From: Shewanella sp. | GTDB lineage: Bacteria; Pseudomonadota; Gammaproteobacteria; Enterobacterales; Shewanellaceae | Length of the DNA: 38,100 bases | Direction: 5' to 3' | NCBI GenBank assembly: GCA_021462625.1 | Contig: JAJNAU010000015.1 | Location: 1 to 38,100 of the forward strand | Part shown: one piece after another, positions 29,862 through 38,100 of the stretch | Layout of the letters: every line of letters begins with the position of its first letter | How positions within the stretch are numbered: position 1 is the stretch's first letter | Translations under genes and position numbers: made by a program | Notes under the pieces: generated by a model | What the model was told of the DNA's origin: nothing | What the model saw: the letters and a program-made list of their open reading frames with translations, nothing else | Databases searched by the model: none

Positions 29862-30317
29862 TTATAGATAGGGGTCTTCAAAACCAAGGCTTTTAATCAA
29901 TTGAGTCTCAATGGACTCCATCTCTTCGGCCTCGGCGTCATCAATATGATTATAACCTAGCAGATGCAAACAACCGTGCACAACCATGTGCGCCCAGTGT
30001 GCCTGTAGCGGTTTGTGCTGATCAGCGGCTTCATTTTCAACGACCTTTGCACAAATGACAAGATCTCCAAGCAGTGGCAGGTCAAATCCGGGCGGTGCTT
30101 CAAAGGGAAATGACAGCACATTGGTCGGCTTATCTTTGCCCCGATAGTCGCAGTTCAGGGTCTGACTTTCGGTCTCATCCACTATACGAATGGTTAATTC
30201 CGCCGCATCCATGGCATTACCCAGGGCCGCTCTGACCCAGGTTTCAAACTGCTGCGTTGAGGGTAGCTCATGGCCCTCGGTGGCAATTTGCAGATCCAGG
30301 GTTAAATCAAGACTCAC
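29862..30317 (-). CDS. ybeY: Endoribonuclease / rRNA maturation factor YbeY
   Basis: YbeY is a zinc metallo-RNase needed for 16S 3'-end maturation and ribosome quality control. The 151-residue protein has the zinc-binding H114-x3-H118-x5-H124 in [13 protein letters not shown], at E. coli positions. The start is GTG 30317, inside the phoH end (11-nt overlap), with GGAGG upstream. The longer open frame to 30530 is a shadow of phoH. Coupling to phoH fits the known YbeZ-YbeY partnership. Confidence 0.96.
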   Translation of the reverse strand: MSLDLTLDLQIATEGHELPSTQQFETWVRAALGNAMDAAELTIRIVDETESQTLNCDYRGKDKPTNVLSFPFEAPPGFDLPLLGDLVICAKVVENEAADQHKPLQAHWAHMVVHGCLHLLGYNHIDDAEAEEMESIETQLIKSLGFEDPYL

Positions 30318-31347
30318 GGCTGGTTTCCTCCAGTTTGTATTGGCTGTCGGCAATGCCTTTGGCGGCCTGAACTTTTTGTTCATGGGCCTCGTAGGCTTCC
30401 ACGATGCGGGCCACAACCGGATGGCGCACCACGTCTGTGGCCTGGAAGAAGTTAAAGCTGATCTCTTCCACGTTACCCAGTACTTCAATGGTATGTCGCA
30501 GACCGGATTTGGTATTGCGTGGCAAGTCAATCTGGGTAATATCGCCGGTGATTACTGCCTTGGAGTTAAAGCCAATCCGGGTCAGAAACATTTTCATCTG
30601 CTCGACCGTGGTGTTCTGACTTTCATCCAGGATGATAAAAGCATCATTCAGGGTACGACCGCGCATATAGGCCAGCGGCGCGACTTCAATCACATTACGC
30701 TCAATCAGGCGCTCTACTTTTTCAAAGCCCATCATTTCGAACAGGGCGTCATACAGGGGACGCAGATAAGGGTCGACCTTCTGGCTCAAATCCCCGGGCA
30801 AAAAACCCAGTTTTTCACCGGCTTCGACGGCCGGACGGGTCAGCAAGATTCGGCGGATCTCCTGACGCTCCAGCGCGTCAACCGCAGCGGCAACCGCCAA
30901 ATAGGTTTTACCTGTACCGGCAGGACCAATACCAAAGGTGATGTCATGGCGTACGATATTGGCCACATACTGACTCTGATTTGGGTTGCGGGGCTTAATC
31001 ACACCGCGGCGGGTTTTGATATACAGAGCCTTGTCATCGTCAGACTCTTCCACTTCCAGGGTGATGGCCTCCTGGATGGCGATGTGCACCTTTTCCGGTT
31101 CCAGATCCGGGGTGCTGCCTTTGACCGGCTGAGTTTCAATATACAACTCTTTCAGCAGGTTGTTGGCAATTAAGCAGTTGCGAGGCAGGCCGACAATTTT
31201 GAACTGGTTGTTGCGGTAGCTGATCTCTACGCCGATACGGCGCTCGAGTTGTTTGATGTTGTCATCGAAGGGACCGCACAGTGATGCCAGACGGCGATTG
31301 TCGGCGGGCTCGAGGTACAAATTCATCGTGTTTAATTTGCTGGACAA
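30307..31347 (-). CDS. ybeZ: PhoH-like ATPase YbeZ
   Basis: PhoH-family P-loop NTPase, partner of YbeY in rRNA processing. Walker A is GPAGTGKT, Walker B is FIILDESQN, and [10 protein letters not shown] follows as in the family. The best start is TTG 31347, because AAGGGAG lies 6-7 nt upstream; this gives 346 residues, the E. coli length. ATG codons at 31368 (no good ribosome site) and 31326 are alternatives. It is separated from miaB by a terminator, so it likely has a promoter in the 92-bp gap. Confidence 0.95.
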   Translation of the reverse strand: MSSKLNTMNLYLEPADNRRLASLCGPFDDNIKQLERRIGVEISYRNNQFKIVGLPRNCLIANNLLKELYIETQPVKGSTPDLEPEKVHIAIQEAITLEVEESDDDKALYIKTRRGVIKPRNPNQSQYVANIVRHDITFGIGPAGTGKTYLAVAAAVDALERQEIRRILLTRPAVEAGEKLGFLPGDLSQKVDPYLRPLYDALFEMMGFEKVERLIERNVIEVAPLAYMRGRTLNDAFIILDESQNTTVEQMKMFLTRIGFNSKAVITGDITQIDLPRNTKSGLRHTIEVLGNVEEISFNFFQATDVVRHPVVARIVEAYEAHEQKVQAAKGIADSQYKLEETSRES

Positions 31348-31438
31348 CGAAAGCTCCCTTGTTTGCATTGGTAAATCGGACTGGCACTGAGTGCATTAGC
31401 CCCGTGTGTTGGCAGTTATTTTACTCCCAAAAAATGCC

Positions 31439-31462
31439 AAGGGCGACCATGGGGTCGCCCTT
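31439..31462 (-). terminator. Terminator after miaB
   Basis: AAGGGCGACC pairs with GGTCGCCCTT around a 4-nt loop. On the minus strand a T-run follows a few bases later (GGCATTTTTT). It lies 18 nt beyond the miaB stop. Confidence 0.75.
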
Positions 31463-31480
31463 TATCATACCCCTGAGATA

Positions 31481-32908
31481 TTACTCAGGAATGTACTGAG
31501 CTACGCCCAGACTGTCGTCCTGTTTATGCTTAGCCAAAATGTCAGACGGACGCAGCTTGCGGCGCAGATCCATCTCAGCTTCACCACGGATAAAGTTACC
31601 ACGCAGAGAGTTGGGGAATACATCCACAATTTCGACATCCACAAAGCTGCCGATATGCATTGGATCCGCTTCAAAGTTCACCACGCGATTGGTTTCGGTG
31701 CGGCCGCGCAGCTCCATTGGATTGCGTACGGATGGACCTTCTACCAGAATGCGCTGCACTGTGCCCAGCATCTGGCGGCTGTAACCCATGGCCTGCTGGG
31801 TAATACGGTTTTGCAGAATCGCCAGCCGCTGCTTTTTCTCTTCCATACCCACATCGTCGGGTAGATCCGCTGCTGGCGTGCCGGGGCGGGCGCTGTAGAT
31901 AAAGCTGAAGCTATGGTCGAAGTTAACCTCTTCTATCAGCTTCATCGTGTCCATAAAATCTTGCTGGGTTTCACCGGGGAAGCCGACGATAAAGTCGGAG
32001 CTTATCTGGATATCAGGACGGGCCTGACGCAGACGGCGGATGATGGACTTGTACTCAATGGCCATATGGTTACGCTTCATCAGGGTCAGAATGCGGTCTG
32101 AACCAGATTGCACCGGCAGGTGCAGGAAGCTCACCAGCTCAGGAGTATCGGCATAGACATCGATAATATCCTGATTAAATTCAATCGGATGGCTGGTGGT
32201 GAAGCGGATGCGGTCGATACCATCGATGGCGGCAACATAGCGCAGCAACTCGGCGAAGCTGCAGATCTCACCATCATGGGTAGCACCACGGTAGGCGTTA
32301 ACGTTTTGACCCAGCAGGTTCACTTCGCGTACACCCTGTTCAGCCAATTGAGCGATTTCCAGAATCACATCATCCAGCGGACGGCTGACTTCTTCGCCAC
32401 GGGTATAGGGCACCACGCAGAAAGAGCAGTACTTGCTGCAGCCCTCCATGATGGACACAAAGGCGGTTGGGCCTTCGGCGCGGGGCTCGGGCAGACGGTC
32501 AAACTTTTCCACTTCCGGGAAAGACACATCGATAACAACTTTGTCGCCGCGGTGCACCTGTTCAATCATTTCCGGCAGGCGGTGCAGGGTTTGGGGACCA
32601 AAGATTATGTCCACGCACTGAGCACGCTCTTTAATGGCCTTGCCTTCCTGAGAAGCAACACACCCACCGACCCCGATGATCAGCTCGGGTTTCTTGTCTT
32701 TCAGGGTTTTCCAGCGGCCCAGCTGATGGAAAACCTTTTCCTGAGCCTTTTCGCGAATCGAGCAGGTGTTCAGCAGCAGGATATCTGCTTCTTCTGCTTC
32801 TTCAGTCAGGGTGTAGCCCTGAGCTTCGCCCAGCAGGTCGGCCATCTTGGAAGAGTCGTACTCATTCATCTGACAGCCCCAGGTTTTGATATGGAGTTTT
32901 TTGCTCAT
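31481..32908 (-). CDS. miaB: tRNA-2-methylthio-N6-dimethylallyladenosine synthase
   Basis: MiaB adds the methylthio group to i6A37 in tRNAs reading UNN codons. The 475-residue protein has the auxiliary cluster cysteines C12, C49, C83 and the radical SAM motif C157-x3-C161-x2-C164, all at E. coli positions. A C-terminal TRAM domain (about 380-445) follows. The start is ATG 32908, giving the E. coli-like [16 protein letters not shown]; the frame continues upstream to 32962 without family character. A promoter is predicted at 32952-32980. Confidence 0.98.
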   Translation of the reverse strand: MSKKLHIKTWGCQMNEYDSSKMADLLGEAQGYTLTEEAEEADILLLNTCSIREKAQEKVFHQLGRWKTLKDKKPELIIGVGGCVASQEGKAIKERAQCVDIIFGPQTLHRLPEMIEQVHRGDKVVIDVSFPEVEKFDRLPEPRAEGPTAFVSIMEGCSKYCSFCVVPYTRGEEVSRPLDDVILEIAQLAEQGVREVNLLGQNVNAYRGATHDGEICSFAELLRYVAAIDGIDRIRFTTSHPIEFNQDIIDVYADTPELVSFLHLPVQSGSDRILTLMKRNHMAIEYKSIIRRLRQARPDIQISSDFIVGFPGETQQDFMDTMKLIEEVNFDHSFSFIYSARPGTPAADLPDDVGMEEKKQRLAILQNRITQQAMGYSRQMLGTVQRILVEGPSVRNPMELRGRTETNRVVNFEADPMHIGSFVDVEIVDVFPNSLRGNFIRGEAEMDLRRKLRPSDILAKHKQDDSLGVAQYIPE

Positions 32909-32951
32909 CAGTGTGCTTCGCTCTTTGAACCAGGGTAAAAAATAGCGCGGT

Positions 32952-32980
32952 ATTCTACCCATTCCACAGGATACTGACCA
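32952..32980 (-). promoter_or_regulatory. Predicted promoter for miaB
   Basis: TGGTCA (-35, 32975-32980) and TAGAAT (-10, 32952-32957) are 17 bp apart on the minus strand. The transcript would start near 32945 with a leader of about 37 nt. Confidence 0.4.
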
Positions 32981-33024
32981 GCACTTGTCCGAATTAATTT
33001 AACACCACAAAAGGTCAACAGACC

Positions 33025-33250
33025 CTTGGGAAGGTGCGGTCAGTACCGTACTTGATCTGCGTCGGTATCCAGCCATCATATGCAAGGCGCAGTTCGCTGC
33101 AAATTGCCTGAGTCTTTTGCAACAGCTGCAAGGCTGAGGATGATCTGCAAACCACACCCAATGGGGCTTTGATAGTGACTGTATTTGCGCGTTATGCAAT
33201 TTTGAAGGGTTGCCCAGACTGGGAGACCAGACAGGGCAACTTAGGCAGGC
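33025..33250. repeat. Left arm of a long inverted repeat bounding the secreted-protein gene
   Basis: Positions 33139-33250 are the reverse complement of 34018-34129 with about two mismatches in 112 bp. Weaker similarity runs outward to 33025, where GGAAGGTGCG marks the outer edge, as in the right arm. The core holds a hairpin at 33209-33240: GTTGCCC/GGGCAAC outside, CTGG/CCAG inside and a GAGA tetraloop. No transposase is present. It may be a non-autonomous element (MITE-like) or the ends of a cassette. Confidence 0.8.
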
Positions 33251-33582
33251 CCTGGGGCGTCTTCAGCTGAACGCCTTGAACACCTGCCGCTTCCACAGCC
33301 AAAGCGGTGCGAGGACTTGCTCGCCCCCTCTATAATGCCTATTGCTTTATACAATTTATTGATATCTGGCGAAAAGTGTAACTGAAGGCACTAAGACCGG
33401 GATTGTCTTGAAAGGCTATTTGGTGACGCTTGGCAGAAAAAAAACAGACATTTCCTTACAACCAATAAGGCTCTTCTTGATTTCATTGCCTACACTCTAA
33501 TTCCCGGGAAAAATTTTAAACGTTGAAATAACTTTAACGTGCCTTTGAGACCGTCTGTGTAATCAATGAGGATAAGGCTATT
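33251..33582. other. Region between the left arm and the secreted-protein gene
   Basis: No gene is seen in 332 bases. A REP-like palindrome lies at 33306-33327 (GGTGCGA/TCGCCCC). A TATAAT hexamer follows at about 33331-33336, without a good -35. Any promoter for the gene at 33583 must be in this stretch. The base composition is AT-rich toward the gene. Confidence 0.4.
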
Positions 33583-33966
33583 ATGAAAACACTGTTTGTA
33601 TCTGCTGTTCTTGCACTATCAGTCGCGTTCCCTATATCCGCCAATCTTCAGCCTGCCAAATCTGCTGCAAAAGATATTGAACCTATTGATATGCAATACG
33701 AAAATAGTGTGGATCATGCTTTATCTTTATCTCTATCTCTTTATACCAAGGAACACTTGAGACAGGAACTTAATGCCTTGTCTGCCGACATTTACCATAG
33801 GGTCAGACAGCAAAACAAGGAGCTTATTAAGGCATTTAAGGCCGCCCACGCCGACTTGTCAGATGGTCTGCCACAAACTGCAAGTCAGTCCTTGTCTAGC
33901 AACATAGTGGGAACCCCAAAAAAACCTGAGCTTGATGACGAGGCGAAAAGCTCCTCGTCAAAATAA
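33583..33966 (+). CDS. Small secreted protein of unknown function between inverted repeats
   Basis: A 127-residue protein with a clear Sec signal, MKTLFVSAVLALSVAFPISA, cut before NLQPA. The mature part is short and polar: a helical region with HALSLSLSLYTKEHLRQELN and HRVRQQNKELIKAFKAAHADL, then a low-complexity Ser/Lys-rich tail. It has no cysteine and no enzyme motif. GAGGATAAGG is 5 nt upstream of the ATG, so translation is likely. It is a single gene inside a pair of inverted 225-bp arms in the miaB-ubiF gap, which suggests a mobile cargo. No family was recognised; a periplasmic helical protein is the most that can be said. Confidence 0.65.
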   Translation: MKTLFVSAVLALSVAFPISANLQPAKSAAKDIEPIDMQYENSVDHALSLSLSLYTKEHLRQELNALSADIYHRVRQQNKELIKAFKAAHADLSDGLPQTASQSLSSNIVGTPKKPELDDEAKSSSSK

Positions 33967-34017
33967 AATGCTTTATCACAGGTAACGTTTCATCGCAAAA
34001 AGTTTACCCACCCCGGA

Positions 34018-34245
34018 GCCTGTCTAAGTTGCCCTGTCTGGTCTCCCAGTCTGGGCAACCCTTCAAAATTGCATAACGCGCAAATACAGTCACAATCAAA
34101 GCCCCATTGGGTGTGGTTTGCAGATCATCTGCAGCGCTGCAGTTCTTATAAAGGACTGGAACCGTTCACTGCAAACTGCGCCATGCAAATGGTGACTGTA
34201 TATCGACGCGGAGCAGGCACGGGACTTATTCGCACCTTCCTTAGG
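34018..34245. repeat. Right arm of the long inverted repeat
   Basis: 34018-34129 mirrors 33139-33250 almost exactly, and the outer part to 34245 is a diverged mirror of 33025-33138. The same GTTGCCC/GGGCAAC hairpin is at 34028-34059. The outer end, GGGACTTATTCGCACCTTCC (34221-34240), matches the repeat near 37662 in reverse. The arms are too alike to be old chance copies. Confidence 0.8.
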
Positions 34246-34447
34246 TGAAACTCTGGGCAGAATTATTGCCAGGAATACGGTAGCATATCTGCCCTACACA
34301 TCTTGTTGTGTAATCAATTATTTTTAGGGAAGCCATTAGATTATGCAACACGCTGTCTCTTCAGTGTCACAGGATGATTTTAAAAGAAGTCATCAGGGTC
34401 TTCAGGCCGGAGTTGCTGTGGCCATGTTCTTTATAGCGTATTGAAAA
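34246..34447. other. Upstream region of ubiF
   Basis: This short region holds a 33-codon open frame (34343-34444) and AT-rich sequence (about 34300-34330) where a promoter could lie. Nothing else was identified. Confidence 0.35.
34343..34444 (+). CDS. Short open frame just before ubiF (33 aa), possibly a gene relic or leader
   Basis: ATG 34343 with GGGAAG 11 nt upstream reads a polar start, then AGVAVAMFFIAY and a stop 3 nt before the ubiF GTG. The hydrophobic end looks like the beginning of a membrane helix that has been cut. It could be the 5' end of a truncated membrane-protein gene, a leader peptide that couples to ubiF, or chance. No family can be named. Confidence 0.3.
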   Translation: MQHAVSSVSQDDFKRSHQGLQAGVAVAMFFIAY

Positions 34448-35647
34448 GTGAGCAGATCAGAAATGCAGGATGTAGTCATTATCGGCGGAGGTATGGTTGG
34501 TGCCGCCGCTGCCATTGGCCTGGGACAACTGGGCTACAGTGTGACCTTGGTTGAGGCGTTCGAGCCTCAGGCCTTTGATGCCTCGCAACCGCTGGATTTG
34601 AGAGTTTCAGCCATCAGTATCGCCTCAGAAAACCTGCTTGAGCGCTTGGGTGCCCTCAACGCCATTCACTTGATGCGCAGCGCCCCCTACAAAGGGCTGG
34701 AAACCTGGGAGATGGAAGGAATTATTACCCGTTTTCACGCTGACCAAATCAACACAGCCCACCTTGGGCATATTGTTGAAAACCGCGTGATCCAATTGGC
34801 GTTGTGGCAGCAACTGGAACAGTATCAGTCAATCACCCTGAAATGTCCTGCCAAAGTCAGTTGCTTTGAGCGTCGGGATGACAGTATCACAGTGGTGTTG
34901 GGCGGTGATGAGCAAGGCAGTGATGAACAAATTGAATGCCGCCTGTTAGTGGGGGCCGATGGTGCCAACTCCCAAGTAAGGAATTGGGCCGGCATTGGCA
35001 TTACCGGCTGGGAATACGGCCAGCATGCCATGCTGATCAATATCGCTACCGCCGGTGAACAGCAGGATGTTACCTGGCAACAATTTACTCCGGCAGGTCC
35101 CCGCTCCCTACTGCCATTGCCCGGTCAGTTTGCATCATTGGTATGGTATGACTCCCCGGCGCGTATCCGCCAGCTCAGCCAGCTCAGCCAGCCGGTGCTG
35201 GAAGCCGAAATCAAACAGCATTTTCCGGCACGGCTGGACAGAGATTTTACCGTATTGGATCGCGGCAGCTTCCCGCTGACCAGGCGTCACGCCAAGCGTT
35301 ATGTGGATGACAATCTGGTACTGCTGGGCGATGCGGCGCACACGATTAACCCACTTGCAGGGCAGGGCGTGAATCTGGGATTTAAAGATGTGGATGCGCT
35401 GCTAACACTGCTGGGCGAGGTGAAATCCACTGAGCAGGCGTGGTGGTGTCATTCTGTGCTGCACCGCTATCAAAATGCCAGGTACAAAGACAACCTGTTG
35501 ATGATGACCACTATGGATGCCTTTTATGCCGGTTTCAGTAATGACCTGCTGCCGCTGAAACTCTTGCGCAATGCCGCGCTGAAGATCGCGGACAATGCAG
35601 GTGTTATCAAAGTTCAGGTGCTCAAATACGCACTGGGACTCAACTAA
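34448..35647 (+). CDS. ubiF: Ubiquinone biosynthesis monooxygenase UbiF (C6 hydroxylase)
   Basis: This FAD-dependent enzyme hydroxylates the late methoxy-methyl-benzoquinol ring precursor of ubiquinone at the cytosolic membrane face. The 399-residue protein has the FAD Rossmann motif (IIGGGMVGAA), the DGANSQVR block and GDAAHTINPLAGQGVN, and it parallels E. coli UbiF along its length. A short 9-bp tandem repeat (35171-35188) encodes LSQLSQ. The start is given as GTG 34448; ATG 34463 is also possible, since neither has a strong ribosome site. ubiF diverging from miaB is also the E. coli arrangement. Confidence 0.95.
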   Translation: MSRSEMQDVVIIGGGMVGAAAAIGLGQLGYSVTLVEAFEPQAFDASQPLDLRVSAISIASENLLERLGALNAIHLMRSAPYKGLETWEMEGIITRFHADQINTAHLGHIVENRVIQLALWQQLEQYQSITLKCPAKVSCFERRDDSITVVLGGDEQGSDEQIECRLLVGADGANSQVRNWAGIGITGWEYGQHAMLINIATAGEQQDVTWQQFTPAGPRSLLPLPGQFASLVWYDSPARIRQLSQLSQPVLEAEIKQHFPARLDRDFTVLDRGSFPLTRRHAKRYVDDNLVLLGDAAHTINPLAGQGVNLGFKDVDALLTLLGEVKSTEQAWWCHSVLHRYQNARYKDNLLMMTTMDAFYAGFSNDLLPLKLLRNAALKIADNAGVIKVQVLKYALGLN

Positions 35648-35669
35648 CGGGCCTGAGACAAATACAAAG

Positions 35670-35691
35670 CGGGACCTTGGGTTCCGTTTTT
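35670..35691 (+). terminator. Rho-independent terminator after ubiF
   Basis: CGGGACC pairs with GGTTCCG (one G-U) around TTG, followed by TTTTT. It lies 23 nt past the stop. Confidence 0.8.
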
Positions 35692-35756
35692 ATGGGCCAG
35701 TATTATTGGTCTCAACACCTGTTAATCCCTGTCTTGCCGTCGGTGTTACCGGAAAT

Positions 35757-35786
35757 TTGTTGAGCAGCAGGATTGAGTGTTAAAAT
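35757..35786 (+). promoter_or_regulatory. Predicted promoter for pth
   Basis: TTGTTG (-35, 35757-35762) and TAAAAT (-10, 35781-35786) are 18 bp apart. The transcript would start near 35793, about 56 nt before the gene. Confidence 0.35.
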
Positions 35787-35848
35787 GCCGCGTTTTTGAG
35801 AACCCTGTGTAGCGAAAGCCGTCATCCGATGGCGTCAGAATAACAAGC

Positions 35849-36436
35849 ATGAGTGAAATTAAACTGATTGTCGGCCTGGCCAATCCGGGCGCCGAATATA
35901 CCCAGACACGCCATAATGCCGGAGCTTGGTACGTGCAAGAGCTGGCGCGGATCTGCAACACCAGTCTGTCGCCGGACAGTAAATATTGCGGCCTGACAGC
36001 CAGAGTCACTTTACATGGCAAGGATGTTCGGCTGTTGATCCCGTCCACTTATATGAACTTGAGTGGCAAGGCGGTATCCGCATTGGCGAATTTTTTCCGT
36101 ATTGCGCCGGAAGAAATTCTGGTGGCGCATGATGAGCTGGATATGCCGCCGGGCGTGGCCAAATTCAAGAAGGGCGGTGGGCATGGCGGTCACAATGGCC
36201 TCAAAGATATCATCGCCAAAATGGGCAACAACAAAGAGTTCTATCGCTTGCGTATCGGCATCGGCCATCCCGGTGACAAGAATAAAGTTGCCGGTTATGT
36301 GCTGACCAAGGCACCACAGCCCGAGCAGGACAGGATCCTGGCTGCTGTGGATGAATCGGTGCGGGCCACAGAGCTCTTGTTTAAAGAGGGGATGGTCAAG
36401 GCCCAGACTCGGTTGCACAGTTTCAAGGCTGAGTAA
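35849..36436 (+). CDS. pth: Peptidyl-tRNA hydrolase
   Basis: Pth frees tRNA from prematurely released peptidyl-tRNA. The 195-residue protein (E. coli 194) has N12 and catalytic H22 in [18 protein letters not shown]70 in TYMNLSG, D95 in AHDELD and N116 in GGHNGLKD. ychF follows after 100 nt in the same direction, the usual pth-ychF pair. Confidence 0.98.
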   Translation: MSEIKLIVGLANPGAEYTQTRHNAGAWYVQELARICNTSLSPDSKYCGLTARVTLHGKDVRLLIPSTYMNLSGKAVSALANFFRIAPEEILVAHDELDMPPGVAKFKKGGGHGGHNGLKDIIAKMGNNKEFYRLRIGIGHPGDKNKVAGYVLTKAPQPEQDRILAAVDESVRATELLFKEGMVKAQTRLHSFKAE

Positions 36437-36536
36437 TTTGGCCAATGTTCACAGATAATGGTGGCCCGCACTGGCGGACAGGAACATTTTTCGCCTGACT
36501 TAATGTCGGGCAACACTGATAGAGAAAGGTAAGACT

Positions 36537-37628
36537 ATGGGTTTTAAATGCGGCATCGTTGGTTTGCCCAACGTGGGTAAATCAACTCTGTTCAATGCAC
36601 TGACCAAGGCGGGTATCGAAGCGGCTAACTTCCCCTTCTGTACCATTGAGCCAAATACCGGTGTGGTGCCAGTGCCGGATCCCCGTCTGGATGCGCTGGC
36701 TGAAATCGTGAAGCCTGAGCGCGTGCTGCCAACCACCATGGAATTTGTGGACATTGCCGGTCTGGTTGCCGGTGCGTCCAAAGGTGAAGGTCTGGGCAAC
36801 AAGTTCCTGGCCAACATCCGTGAAACTGATGCCATTGGTCACGTGGTGCGCTGTTTCGACAACGACAACATCGTTCATGTTGCTAACTGCGTTGATCCGG
36901 CCGGCGATATCGAAGTCATTAACACCGAGCTGGCGCTGGCCGATCTGGACAGTGTTGAGCGCGCCATTGTACGTCAGCAGAAGCGCGCCAAGGGCGGTGA
37001 CAAAGACGCCAAGTTCGAAGTCGAAGTACTGGAAAAGCTGCGTCCTGTGCTGGATGAAGGTCAGATGCTGCGCTCGGTTGAGCTGAGCAAGGAAGAGCTG
37101 GAAGCGGTTGCTTACCTGAACCTGCTGACCCTCAAGCCCACCATGTACATTGCCAACGTGTCTGAAGATGGTTTCGAAAACAACTCTCACCTGGATGCAG
37201 TGCGCGCCATTGCTGCCAAAGAAAATGCCGTGGTTGTTCCTGTTTGCGCTGCTATCGAGTCTGATCTGGCTGAAATGGATGTCGAAGATCGTGACGTATT
37301 CCTGGAAGAGCTGGGATTGGATGAACCTGGCTTGGATCGTGTAATTCGCGCAGGTTATGAACTGCTGAATCTGCAAACTTTTTTTACCGCCGGCGTAAAA
37401 GAAGTGCGTGCCTGGACTGTTACTGTTGGCGACAGTGCGCCACAGGCTGCCGGTAAAATTCACACCGATTTTGAGCGCGGTTTTATTCGTGCTCAGGTGA
37501 TGGCTTATGAAGATTTCATTCAGTACAGGGGTGAGGCCGGCTGTAAAGAAGCCGGTAAACTGCGTGTGGAAGGCAAGACCTATATTGTTAAAGACGGTGA
37601 TGTGATGCACTTCCTGTTTAACGTGTAA
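36537..37628 (+). CDS. ychF: Ribosome-binding ATPase YchF (Obg family)
   Basis: YchF is an Obg-family P-loop protein that prefers ATP, binds ribosomes and affects oxidative-stress response and leaderless translation in E. coli. The 363-residue protein has E. coli length. P-loop GLPNVGKST is at 9-17 and DIAG at 72-75. The NKxD site is changed to NVSE (207-210), as is typical of ATP preference. A coiled-coil insert and a C-terminal TGS domain (about 278-361) follow. AGAAAGG precedes the ATG. A strong terminator follows at 37764. Confidence 0.98.
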   Translation: MGFKCGIVGLPNVGKSTLFNALTKAGIEAANFPFCTIEPNTGVVPVPDPRLDALAEIVKPERVLPTTMEFVDIAGLVAGASKGEGLGNKFLANIRETDAIGHVVRCFDNDNIVHVANCVDPAGDIEVINTELALADLDSVERAIVRQQKRAKGGDKDAKFEVEVLEKLRPVLDEGQMLRSVELSKEELEAVAYLNLLTLKPTMYIANVSEDGFENNSHLDAVRAIAAKENAVVVPVCAAIESDLAEMDVEDRDVFLEELGLDEPGLDRVIRAGYELLNLQTFFTAGVKEVRAWTVTVGDSAPQAAGKIHTDFERGFIRAQVMAYEDFIQYRGEAGCKEAGKLRVEGKTYIVKDGDVMHFLFNV

Positions 37629-37661
37629 GCTTTAAATGTTGAGGTGCAAGTTAGCCTAAGG

Positions 37662-37687
37662 AAGGTGCGAACAAGTCCTCGCACCTT
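37662..37687. repeat. REP-like palindrome after ychF
   Basis: AAGGTGCGA (37662-37670) pairs with TCGCACCTT (37679-37687) around ACAAGTCC. Its core matches in reverse a palindrome at 33306-33327 and the outer ends of the miaB-ubiF repeat arms. It could be one member of a dispersed palindromic family. Confidence 0.6.
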
Positions 37688-37763
37688 GCCTAAAGCAATG
37701 ACGGCGGACTGATGTTGCACTCCCTGTTAAAGTTGAATGTGCAATCAAACGTGGTTGCGAAAT

Positions 37764-37788
37764 AAAAGGAGCCAGAGGGCTCTTTTTT
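37764..37788 (+). terminator. Rho-independent terminator after ychF
   Basis: GAGCC pairs with GGCTC around a 4-nt loop (AGAG), followed by TTTTTT, with an A-run ahead. It lies about 136 nt after the stop. Confidence 0.8.
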
Positions 37789-38100
37789 GTTGGTTGGCTT
37801 TGGTCAATACCTGCTTGTGTTCTGTAGCTGTGTTCAAGCTTTGAAGGTCGGGATATTGTTGGTGCGGTGAGCCTGCTTATATTTCTCATTCTATACATAG
37901 GTGTGGTTTTGGTTGCTTTAAGTCAGTTCGCCAGTAATGACAGTGACTCAATGGGGTAAGGAACTCCCGGAAAATCCGAAAGATCCCGCTGGAACTGTCG
38001 GTCTTTAACCGCAATGCTGTTCACTTAGTATGTTTCCGTTACGTTTGAAAGAGAAAGATTGAACCACGAAGACCACGAAGAAAAGCTTTTCTTTGCTATC
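37789..38100. other. Non-coding right edge with short repeats
   Basis: No gene is seen. At the far end are two tandem copies of ACCACGAAG (38063-38071, 38072-38080), running into a 16-bp perfect palindrome AAGAAAAGCTTTTCTT (38078-38093). This may be the start of another repeat element or the flank of the next gene outside the window. Confidence 0.4.

Noticed and set aside
30190..31173. 327-codon frame opposite ybeZ/ybeY
   Set aside because: It overlaps two confident genes and has no recognisable domain.
32108..32938. Long open frame antisense to miaB
   Set aside because: It lies fully over the confident miaB frame and has no motif or ribosome site of its own.
33000..34250. CRISPR array
   Set aside because: The repeats are two inverted arms plus scattered palindromes, not regularly spaced direct repeats.
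36582..37610. 342-codon open frame antisense to ychF
   Set aside because: ychF is certain by motifs and length. The antisense frame is a shadow produced by its codon use.

Overview
The window is a gammaproteobacterial chromosome segment, most likely Shewanella or a close relative. This is inferred from protein content, gene order and the style of the repeats; no database search was run. Most of it is conserved housekeeping DNA. The accessory parts are the left end (1-1821), the decayed patches at 6478-6588 and 10868-11188, the repeat-bounded island between miaB and ubiF (about 33025-34245), and the right edge after ychF.

Layout. 1-264 is the end of an IS1595-type transposase. 339-1082 (-) is a NYN/OST-HTH protein, followed by a palindrome-rich gene-free stretch. 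1822-6183 (-) is a 1453-residue multidomain formate-dehydrogenase-type molybdoenzyme with its own terminator. 6898-9521 (+) is prfB (programmed +1 frameshift) and lysS. 9602-9847 (-) is a small unknown protein. 10025-10839 (+) is holD-rimI with an ATGA overlap. Then come a wrecked dps gene and a small exported protein of the 'excinuclease-like' family (both -).

11894-26437 (-) is the large envelope/translation cluster. In transcription order it runs leuS, lptE, holA, nadD, rsfS, rlmH, mrdA, rodA, mltB, rlpA, dacA, ybeD, lipB, lipA. Spacing is tight, with many 1-20 nt overlaps. It joins lipopolysaccharide export (LptE), clamp loading (HolA), NAD synthesis (NadD), ribosome silencing and 23S modification (RsfS, RlmH), cell elongation (PBP2, RodA), peptidoglycan trimming (MltB, RlpA, PBP5) and lipoate synthesis (LipB, LipA). 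A zinc-ribbon gene (ybeL-like) diverges from leuS.

27376-32908 (-) is miaB, then phoH(ybeZ)-ybeY-corC-lnt: tRNA thiomethylation, rRNA maturation and lipoprotein N-acylation. Next, two nearly identical inverted 112-bp cores, each inside an arm of about 225 bp, flank a small secreted-protein gene. The right side holds ubiF, pth and ychF (+), then a REP-like hairpin, a strong terminator and a repeat-bearing non-coding edge.

The most unusual items are the inverted-repeat-bounded cargo gene (33025-34245), the possible passenger-gene arrangement beside the IS1595 remnant, the all-in-one formate dehydrogenase fusion, and the multiply lesioned dps relic.
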